Shown: positions 56,301-64,000 of the stretch, piece after piece
How the letters are laid out: each line of letters starts with the position of its first letter
Numbering within the stretch: position 1 is the stretch's first letter
Assembly (NCBI GenBank): GCA_007449985.2
Contig: VIIQ02000581.1
Location: 1,008,868-1,072,867, forward strand
DNA from: Desmodesmus armatus
Taxonomy: Eukaryota > Chlorophyta > Chlorophyceae > Sphaeropleales > Scenedesmaceae
Direction: 5' to 3'
DNA: 64,000 nucleotides
Program-made: the position numbers and the translations under genes
The notes under the pieces: generated by a model
The model's database searches: none
The model's input: only the letters and a program-made list of their open reading frames with translations
Told to the model about the DNA's origin: nothing

Positions 56301-58115
56301 TAACCCATGGCCCAAAAAATTACAGTGTGCGCTGGTGCCTGCAAAAGCTAGTGCTGCTCCAGCTGTCAATAGCATTGAGATCCCACCCATCAAACTTCCC
56401 TATGTTTATCTCCCAGACTTTGACAACAGCCGTCAATTGAAACAGAACCAACCCCACCTTGCTTCCACCGTGAATGTGCAGCCCTTGTCCTGCTCCAGCA
56501 GGAAGGGTACACTGAACTCAATGATGTTCTCAACGATGCCCCGCTCAACACTGGAAAAGCGCTGGTACACACCACCTACCCGCACAGGGGCGGGCAGGGG
56601 CCAAAGTCCGGCAAGTCCAGGCCCACAATGGGGGTCTGTGTGTGTGGTGGATGAACGCGCCGGGGGGGGGGGGGGGGGGGGGGAGGAGGGGGGGGGGGGG
56701 GGGGGGGGTGGGTGAGTGGGTGGGGGTGGGGGTGGGGGGAACAGGCATGACAACAAAGAATGGTTGTGTGCATGAAGGCAGTCGAGAGCATACCCTTATT
56801 TGTGCTGCTGCTGCTGCTGTTGAAGATGCACAAACAGCTGCACAGGATGTTGCCAGAACCCCCCCTCCCTCTCCCCACCTCGCCGGGCTGGCTCCTCATG
56901 GACCGCCCCCCCCCCCCCAACCACCCCTGTGCTGCCTTAGTGCAGCTGATAACAGGCTTCTCCCCCCCCCTCCCCCATGTCCCCCATGCCCCCTGCTGCG
57001 CCCTGTGCCCACCCACAATGTCGAGTGCGTCAGTGTACTTCCCCCCCCCTCCCCCAACCCCCCCCCCCCCCCCCGGGAAACATTTCCCCGGCTGCTCCCC
57101 CTGTCCACCCACCACGTCGAGTGCGTCTGTGTACTGCAGCAGCCACTTTCCCTCCAGCAGGCTGTAGTCCAGCTCAGGGGGGGACAGACCCTCAACTGAC
57201 ACCTGCGGGGGGGGGGGGGGGGAGGCAATGACGGTGGTGAAAGTGATGATGGAAGGGAGCGGATGGGTGGGGGCAGGGTAGGGTAGCGGGGGAGGACAAG
57301 GAAGGGGGGGGGAGGGGGGGTGGAGCAGGTCCCTGAGGCACATGGGGTGTGACTGTCTCGACAGTTGCTGACGGTCCTTCAGTGGTTGAGTGATGGGTGG
57401 TTCAAGAAACGGTTACTGGATGGCACAGCAATATGGAATGCTGCAATGATGTGCACCACCCCATGTGGTGGGACGGGACTGGACTGGAGCGTGTGCTACA
57501 AGCAGAACACCTGGGATGACTGCCCCCCCCCCCCAGCCCCTCTCAAACACACTTCATCCTCTGTTGCACCCCTCTCCTTCCTGCCGCTGCGGTGGCTGCT
57601 GCTGCTGCTGCTGTAGAGATAGCTCTGTAGAGATAGCTCTGTAGAGTGGCCCACACTCAGCGATTGCACACCAGGCATGTCTGTGGCTGATGCTCCCAAG
57701 CACATACATGTGGGGGTCTTGCCTGCCCCCCCCCCTCTCCACGACAGCAGCTGCTGCATGCCTGAGCCACGCTGTGGTTTTGCAAAGACCTCCCAGACAT
57801 TGGTGTCCCCCCCCCCCCAAAAGAACTAGTGGTACTCCAAGCCCCTCCAACACCCCGCACCCGTCCCTCTGCATGCACCTGTGCTTCCTCTATCTGCCCT
57901 CGAAGCTGCTTGGTTGTGTTGCTGCCACGTTTCGTGCCCGATATCCAGCTCAACAGCTCGTCCTTTCTCTCCCTCGCGGTTGCTGTGTCTGGACCACTCG
58001 TTGTACTACTGCTACTGCTGCCTGTTGCTACTGCTGATGACACCACACACGAACGGAGCTTCCGGTGCAATCTGTAACATGCACCACATGCTTTTGAGTG
58101 ACTAGCGAGCGCCAT
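53379..58115 (-). CDS. PAP/fibrillin plastid lipid-associated protein (5 exons)
   Basis: Exons: 58115-57879, 57202-57113, 56635-56458, 55658-55505, 53558-53379 (839 nt, about 279 aa). Residues 1-45 are a plastid transit peptide type. RKDELLSWISGTKRG is the usual fibrillin opening, LLEGKWLLQYT (94-104) the core strand, then RVGGVYQRFS, VENIIEFSVPFLLE, SPRRIRLIFNEA, LRISPGLETLLAPALLPRG and TYLDEEMLIGRGPQGTFIFV, all in family order. Fibrillins bind lipids in plastoglobules and thylakoids. Exon 3 is one base short with the best donor for exon 2: the frame leading into VRVGGVYQRF needs an extra C near 56600, or use of a weaker donor at 57108 that restores frame. Exon 4 and its donor are repeated six times in the downstream intron; exons 2 and 3 also have decoys. 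Introns are full of G/C runs. Confidence 0.85.
54691..55658. repeat. Seven-copy tandem array of fibrillin exon 4 end plus donor
   Basis: The functional exon is 55505-55658. Copies of its end, each with a GTGAG-type or GTAAG-type donor on the minus strand, begin at 54691, 54848, 54972, 55110, 55241 and 55374. Copies 3, 5 and the real exon form subtype A (plus-strand GTTGGTTGATG); copies 4 and 6 form subtype B (CTATTGATTGATGG). Same-type spacing is 264-269 bases, so the newest layer is a dimeric unit of about 264 bases. Subtype B has a stop in the frame of the exon. None of the decoys has the exon's upstream acceptor. Confidence 0.92.
55986..56535. repeat. Decoy copies of fibrillin exon 3 end
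   Basis: The end of exon 3 (56458-56535) is copied at 56229-56301 with about one mismatch in 73 bases, and again, more diverged, at about 55986-56058. The copies include the AAGGTGGGG donor. Unit length is about 230 bases, including intron sequence that starts TGCAAAAGCT. Confidence 0.85.
57004..57040. repeat. Decoy copy of fibrillin exon 2 end
   Basis: About 37 bases resemble 57103-57138, the end of exon 2 with codons YTDALD and the GTGGGTGG donor region; here the copy would read YTDALDIVGG. It lies in the downstream intron between long C runs. Confidence 0.75.
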
Positions 58116-59817
58116 GGCGACAAACTTGACGGGTTGAAGACAGGGATCTCGATCTACATGAAATACTTCTGCTGCTGGTCCACAAAAGCAGTCTTCCCAA
58201 CCCTAACACAAATAAATGCAACCCAAATCTGAGCTGGACCTAACAGTTTTTGTCGCATTCTGACTCTGGTCAAAGCAAGTTGGTCAAAGTGTGCAGTCAA
58301 CCTGCTGCCCCACCCTGTGCTGAAGTATTTCTGGGTTGGATGCACGGGGTGTACATCAGATTGTTGTGCTTTCCAGGGGTAGTAAGTGCCCTTACCACCC
58401 TTGGTGCTTTCTCACGAGAGTGACAGGCTGGTTGTTTGCACTTGCAACTTGCAATTGCCTACAATACAAAGGCAGTTGCTGAGGACGGTATTTGGCTACA
58501 CTAGGCTGGCAACTTCCCTTCGACACTGCGCCCCTACGTTTCACACTGTGGCCCCATCCTTGAAAGCGGTAGTGAAGGGGTTGTAATAAGATCACAGAGG
58601 CTGAAGCTGCCGTGTCTGTCAACGAAAAGAAGTAGTAAGTGATGCATGGTAGTGAAGGGGTGTGTGCAGGTGTCAGCTAGCACACACTCAAAGGCGTGAG
58701 ACTGTCATTCAAGAAACACTTGTGCAGCAAGCTTGCACCACACACAGATTACAACGGTACCAATACTGGCAGGTAAACAACCCAACTTTTGCCTGCCACA
58801 ACCAACACCTTGCCCTCGTGAGTAGTAACTGCAGCCAAGTGTGCCAATTGCTTCCTCAGCAATTGGACATGACGTGCTGTGACAGCAGTGCTGACCTTGG
58901 ATCTCTTAAATTGGGCTTGCGACCGCCACAGCTGACAGGCCCCGCCGAGTGTGCCATGGCATCTGTCATGCAGTGTGTCAGGATAGCATGACGGCAATGT
59001 GCAGCAACATGAAATTCGTCTCAGACCAGACTCTGTCCTTGCTAGAGGATGGCCACAACTTGTCAAATTGGTGCGGGGGCTGTTGCAACCCAGAACAACA
59101 ACCTGTGACAACACTTTTGGCACAACAGAAACAGCATCCCGGTAAGATGCGTGCATACTGTGCAACTTCACTTGGTGTGACACGCTGCCTACAATCACTG
59201 ACAACACTGACTAGGCCCTAAACAGTATACTGCTCTGTAGCATCGCTGCGCTAGGACAAATGTGCACATGAACATGAGCTCTGGGGTACACTCGATAATG
59301 ACACATGCTGAACAGTCCTGAAAACTCTTGAGGTACTGACAAGCTGAAAACAAGCTGACACTCCTACTACATCCTACAACAGACCTGGCACCTAGGGACA
59401 GAGTAAGCATGTAGCACAGCACAGGATACCTGTGCTACATGCACAGCACAGCACAGCACAGCCCACCTCAGCACAACACTCAGATAAATACAACACGCAC
59501 GTTGGTCAAGTCCTGGCCGTGCGGTACCAACAGAGCTGAAACCGTCTCTGAACAACAGAGTCAGCATACAGGGCCCTGATAGCACCAGCTGCATGATGGG
59601 GACAGATCTGCTACAAGCAGACCTAGCGAAAACTTCTACAAGCAAGCCCTGATGAAACTGCGTGTAGCACGCAGATCTAGTAGGTGTGCTAGATCAGCTG
59701 AAACACACTGGCCAGGCAGTGGTTGGTGCACAGCCCACTGCTGCCAGAACATCCTGTGCAGTCAACTCGAAGGGTCACTGACGGTCACTTCTTCAACTGT
59801 CAGGCTGCCGAGCGTGG
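58116..59817. other. Spacer between expansin and fibrillin genes
   Basis: Both neighbours are on the minus strand; this should hold the expansin 3' UTR and the fibrillin promoter. An 11-bp perfect inverted repeat with a 10-base loop lies at 59409-59440 (ATGTAGCACAG and CTGTGCTACAT), followed by a CAGCA run. No gene recognised. Confidence 0.4.
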
Positions 59818-62394
59818 TTAGAAGTTCTTCGTGCTCTTCACGTCGCCTGTGTTGGCAGTAGTCACAGCCTCACTGCAGTTGCAGAAGAAAACAAATCAGG
59901 CAGACAGGCAAGCAACATTGCAGTCAGAGGGCGAGCTTACACTGCAGCTGGTGTGCACCATCTGTGTTCTTTCTGTAACCGCTGGCAGCCTGCTACCTGC
60001 AAACCTCGCATTGTGTTTCTGACGGCTGCACCACAACCAACACCTCATTTTCTGCAGCGTACAACCACTCTTGAATGCCACCAGCACTTGTGTCAGGACG
60101 CTGGTCAGTGTTGGCAAGGCCTAAATCCATGGGGCAGTACTCACGGCAGCACGAGTGTCTTGCCAGCTGCGTTGATGAGTCGAATGTCCCAGGGCAGTGC
60201 AGGCAGGCGGCTGGCCTCCCACGCAGCACCAAACGCATTCCTCATAGGCCTCCAGGCATCAGTGCCAGCCTGCAGAGCAGCAAAATAAAGAAAATAAAGA
60301 GACGGCATGTTGTTGATATGTGAGAAACGGTCAGCACTTCACGCACGCAGCATTAAACTTTGAATGATGATCCCTTGTGGGCCGACAGGCATCAGTGCCA
60401 GCCTGCAAGCAGTCAGTTGCAGCAGCAGGAGAAGGCAACCCAAGACAGCAGGGGCAGGGCAGCATATTGTTGATGTGTTGGTCAGCCGCTGCGCAACCAT
60501 CCAGCACCAAAGCCAGCTCTCCTGAACAACCATCCAGCACCGAACCCAGCTCTTCCACCACTTCCTACTTATCCCAATCGTTATTTCTAAAGCGTCGGTG
60601 GCCAGTCAGGGCATCTCACCTTGGCGAGCTCCACCTTCTCCAGTGGTGACCCGTTGACGTTCTTGAACAGCATCCGCACCCAGCCACCCCCAGTGGCGCG
60701 GTAGGAGTCAACACGGGTGGTCACGCCACCAGCAAAGGCACAGGGCACCTGCAGGAAGGTGAAGACAGCGGCAATGCAAAAGACAAAAAGCAAAGCTTGA
60801 TGGCGACAGGTGTGGTTATTTGAGGGGAGGACTCAACCTACAGTCTTTTGCAGTGTACACCAAGGGGCCATGCTCTGGTGGGGGATTGACACACCGGGCG
60901 GGGGGGGGGGGCAGAGGGCGGGGGAAGGGGGGGGGGGAGGGTGCACCCCTCACGTGTGGGGTCCCCCCCCCTCCTCCCTCCCTTTACTATCCCGTTCAGT
61001 CTTGCAAGCACCCACCCACCCACCCACCTAGCAACACTGGATGACGCTGCATCCCAGGTTCAGAGGAGCCAAGCTGGCACTCGCCCCTCTCCCTTCCTCA
61101 CTCTGTCCGAGCCTCCCTCACCCCCCCCCTAGCTGGTTGATGCTGTCACCCACCCACCCACCCACCCACCACCTCCTAATACGAACTTGGTGCAGTGGCG
61201 ACCAAAGTCCCCCTCCCACCCACACACCCGGGTCCCACCCACATCACCCACCTCGCGGTACTGGATGGCAACGCGTCCCAGGTCTAGTGATGCCAGCTTA
61301 GCAAAAGGTGTCGCCATGAGGTTGACCTGGTTGGCCTCACACTCATCACAGTCATCAACCTGGACGGTCAGGCGGGTCTTGGGGTCATTGCAGGCCTTTG
61401 GGGGGGGGGGGGGGTGTGGGGGGGGGGCAGCAGTGGCAGGGAAAGGGGGGGGGGGTTAGCACAATGTCAGGTCATGCGGGCGTTGCACACATCATAATCA
61501 TATACTGTTGACAGTCATCAACAACCTGGACGGTCAGGCGAGTCTTGAGGTCGTTGCAGGCCTGTGGAACAGAAAGGAGGTAGGGCAGCAGGAAGACACG
61601 GTGAGGGTATGCACGAGTCAGACACTATTGAGGTGCAGGGATGGACGGAGGCAGGGTGGGTGAGAAGCGCACGTCTGGCGGGACTTGGGGTCATTGCAGG
61701 CCTGGGGGGGGGGATGTGGGTGGCGATGACGGATTGAGGGGTGGGGGTGGGGTGGTGGGGGGAGTGGGGGTGGGGTGGGGGTGGGGTGGGGGTAGGGGGG
61801 GGGAGGCAGGGCGAGGGAGGGGGCAAGGTGATGTGGCAGGGCATATTCTCACCTCATCCACACAGCGGACCTCCAGGCAGACCCCACAGCCTTTGAGGGC
61901 ATACTTGCTGAAGATGCTCTTGCTGAGTGACACACCAGCAAGGTTGAGCCCAGGGTGCTCAGCTGCAGTCAAGGCACCGTAGCCACAGGCCCCATTGGGC
62001 ACAGACGTTGCTGCAGCATCCTGGATTTGGCGGGAACATGCAGGAACAGGGTATCAAACAGCTTGTGAGCAGCAGCGAGTAAGTAGCAGCTGCAGCAACA
62101 CAGTAGCATCAACCCAGCATCTGGCGGGCAGCAGACATGTGATCTAGATTAAAGGTTGTTGAATGCGGTTTCACTGTGGTTAGTGCGAGCATTGAAGGCT
62201 TCTCGGAGCAGCAGCTGTCTTGCTGCCAGCAGATCTGTCAGACTTCAAAACTGCGGATGCGCAGCAGGGACTGTCTGGTGCTTGATTACCTCTCCGCTGA
62301 ACGTTGCGACTCCAGGCGTCCAATTTTGGGCCTGGGATTGGGCCACGGCAAGTCCTGCTGCAACCAACAGCACCAACGCTGTGCGGATTGCCAT
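59818..62394 (-). CDS. Expansin (6 exons)
   Basis: Exons: 62394-62290, 62020-61853, 61395-61252, 60748-60620, 60269-60145, 59872-59818 (726 nt, 241 aa), close to the usual length of about 250. The signal peptide is about residues 1-20 (ALVLLVAAGLAVA). NWTPGVATFSG and GACGYG (45-50) open the six-stranded double-psi barrel domain, which continues with paired cysteines (CGVCLEVRC, DDCDEC) and GRVAIQYREV. The C-terminal CBM63-type domain follows: VPCAFAGGVTTRV, WVRMLFKNVNG, DAWRPMRNAFGAAWE, and a short C-terminal strand. Expansins loosen cell walls without hydrolysis. The plant HFD motif is not obvious; the corresponding place reads NQVNL. The last acceptor was placed at 59873 because it alone gives a natural C-terminus (LPEAVTTANTGDVKSTKNF). 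Exon 3 has two partial decoys in intron 2. Confidence 0.88.
61511..61702. repeat. Decoy copies of expansin exon 3 acceptor edge
   Basis: The start of exon 3 with its acceptor (functional 61343-61400; codons ACNDPKTRLTVQV) is copied at about 61511-61563, with a good CTGTTCCACAG acceptor, and as a 28-base scrap at about 61675-61702. The first decoy reads ACNDLKTRLTVQVVDD and then diverges. Confidence 0.85.
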
Positions 62395-62630
62395 GGTGTG
62401 TGAGATTTCTTTGTGATTAACGATGTATGATCGTTGTATGATGAGCGTAGCGAGCAGCAAAAGGATGCTAGGAATTGGGAATGCTGTATTTATCGCATAA
62501 ACGTGTGTGTACCTCGGTGTGACCGTCGCTCATTTCTGGCAGACTGGAACGTGCCAGAAGGTGCCACGTAACACTGTTAGCACAACAGCTTTCAGATCGA
62601 TCTTTTTTGTCTGATCTGCGCAAGTAGGCG
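62395..62630. promoter_or_regulatory. Divergent promoter, expansin / ATG18
   Basis: Only 236 bases separate the start codons of the expansin (minus) and the PROPPIN gene (plus), so both must share this region. On the minus strand ATAAATA at 62493-62487 lies about 95 bases upstream of the expansin ATG and could be its TATA element. No clear TATA was seen for the plus-strand gene. Confidence 0.5.
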
Positions 62631-64000
62631 ATGTCTACCACCGCCCGACGTAGAAAGCAGGAAGCTTCCGCGCACGAAACTGTCGGACCAAGGGCATTGG
62701 TCGATGTTGTTTCAGCAGGGGATAAGGAGGAACTGCAACCTTCGTTAGAGGATGAGCTCAATCAGAACGACGAGGTCTAGATCTGGCCACGTCCCTGCCG
62801 TGCATGCCCATGCATGCCATGCACACGCCCATGTACATGATTTGCACATGCACACAAGGTGCATGATGCGCGTCAAAACCGCCGCAAGCCAGCGCGGAAG
62901 ATACATACACCCACATGCACATGCACCTGGATGGTGCCCTTTCCTGCACCCCCTCCTCTACAGCAGGGTAGGGTTACGTGCAAACTTGTCTGCTGTACAT
63001 GTCTGCTAGTAGGCCGTTGATACAACGTACACGCTTCCCTACGGACATTTCCATTGCTGATGGCATGCTAGTCTCGTGCTAACTGCACTGCTGTGGCGTC
63101 CCTTGTGCCCACCCTTTGACCGCTTGACCGCTGAACCACAGTGCAGCAGTGGGGGTTTTGTACAGTATACTCAAGCTCTGACAACGGCTCTTCAGATCGC
63201 AGTCCTTCAGTATGGTTTTTCCCACTCGATTTCGCTCGTTTCTCAAGCGTTGCAACGCTTGTGGTACCTGAAGTTGGCTTGGTGCTGCTGTTGACCCTCT
63301 GACACCGCTGATGTGAGCCTGAGAGCGCATGTCCCTAACTTGTTCCGGCAGTCACAAAGCTGGACTGCTGCATATAGCATTCAATCAGGACACAGCTGCA
63401 TAGCTATAGGAACCTCGGAAGGCATTCGGATCTATCACACATCGACACACACCAAGTATGCTATCGAGACGATGTTGGAGCTGTCGGTTATTATTTTTGA
63501 CGCTTGAAACTCTGTTATCTTTGTTTGCAAGCCGGGGGAGTGCATGGTTGCGATCCAATGATCTTGGCACCCTCACAACAGTAGCATTGCTGTTGATGTG
63601 AAGCCAGTGCAGCTGGTGTTTGCAAGAGCTGTACCTAAAGTCAAACGGCACTTTCTGGTGTTTCAGGGTGGCAGAGATGCTGTTCTGCACCAGCCTACTG
63701 CCTATGTGGGTGCAGGTGAGCAGCATGCATATGCCTGCTTGGCGTGGTGTGACAGACTTCCCTGCCTCACTAGAGCGCGCGTGCTTTGGTCAGCTCTCAA
63801 AGACTGCAGCGTAGATGGAAGCTTTGCAGCAGCGGCTATGGCCCCAGCATGTTGTGTCTTGAGCCGCCCCCCCCCCCCCCCCCCCACAAAAACCGGGGCA
63901 TCATCCTCAGAGGTACAGAAGCAAATGAGCCAACACAGCTGTGACCAAAGATAGTGCACAGCAGCAGATGCCTGCTGTCTGCCTGGCCCCCTGCCTGTGT
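62631..64000 (+). CDS. ATG18: ATG18/PROPPIN (WIPI) autophagy protein, 5' part only
   Basis: Exons seen: 62631-62774 (48 codons), 63352-63455, 63667-63715 and beyond; the gene runs off the right edge. After a polar N-terminal extension, SCIAIGTSEGIRIYHTS matches propeller blade 1 of PROPPINs. VAEMLFCTSLL followed by YVGAGEQ matches the next strand pair and is closest to plant ATG18b-type sequences from memory. PROPPINs are seven-bladed propellers that bind PI3P and PI(3,5)P2 in autophagosome formation. Between CTSLL and YVGAG the frame jumps: one G seems missing at about 63700 (CTGCC for CTGGCC). The lipid-binding FRRG motif would lie beyond the window. The first donor, GTCTAG, is weak, so another exon between 62775 and 63351 is possible. 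Confidence 0.62.
63244..63261. repeat. Perfect 18-bp palindrome
   Basis: CAAGCGTTGCAACGCTTG is its own reverse complement. It lies in the first intron of the ATG18-like gene. It could bind a dimeric regulator or be chance. Confidence 0.8.

Overview
The window is nuclear DNA from a eukaryote, almost certainly a chlorophyte green alga. Every recognisable gene is split by short GT-AG introns whose acceptors are mostly CTGCAG. Several products carry plastid-type N-termini or belong to plastid families (fibrillin, mini-ribonuclease III, cysteine synthase), and TGTAA motifs sit just after a stop codon, as in chlorophyte polyadenylation. The moderate GC content, low-complexity Ala/Gln/Ser stretches and very long G/C homopolymers in introns would suit a Sphaeropleales/Scenedesmaceae-like genome. 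That placement is inference. No operon, rRNA, tRNA, CRISPR array or intact transposon was seen.

Layout. (1) 671-4759 (+): TDP2-type tyrosyl-DNA phosphodiesterase, 7 exons. (2) 5438-6389 (+): a 100-residue secreted protein. (3) 6.4-12.2 kb: no recognised gene; direct repeats and a three-copy tandem array of roughly 0.54-0.6 kb units. (4) 12213-21115 (-): exportin-1, 20 exons, 1086 aa. (5) 23094-27297 (-): an APH/choline-kinase-fold small-molecule kinase, 8 exons. (6) 27641-29314 (+): mini-ribonuclease III. (7) 30704-34694 (+): cysteine synthase with one apparent 1-nt frameshift. (8) 37435-39343 (-): an unrecognised low-complexity protein with apparent frame breaks. (9) 42308-47225 (+): ZIP metal transporter, 618 aa. 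(10) 48111-52646 (+): a membrane protein with a possible SMP-like lipid-binding region. (11) 53379-58115 (-): PAP/fibrillin plastid lipid-associated protein. (12) 59818-62394 (-): expansin. (13) 62631 to the right edge (+): the beginning of an ATG18/PROPPIN autophagy protein, divergent from the expansin.

The genes have ordinary, unrelated housekeeping roles: DNA repair, nuclear export, sulfur assimilation, plastid RNA and lipid metabolism, metal transport, wall loosening and autophagy. The most unusual signal cuts across them. In six genes, exon edges that include a splice site have been copied, often tandemly, into the neighbouring intron, giving decoy half-exons. The extreme case is the fibrillin gene, where one exon end with its donor is present seven times in about 1 kb. 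In the cysteine synthase gene the copied acceptor stays in frame with the real exon. Other points worth checking are a large inverted repeat in a TDP2 intron, complementary CCCCA/GGGGT repeats flanking a cysteine synthase exon, a short AT-rich insert flanked by 15-bp direct repeats, and single-base frame breaks at homopolymers that may be assembly errors.

All exon models were built by eye from frame, splice consensus and remembered family motifs. Exon boundaries are exact guesses that await RNA evidence.
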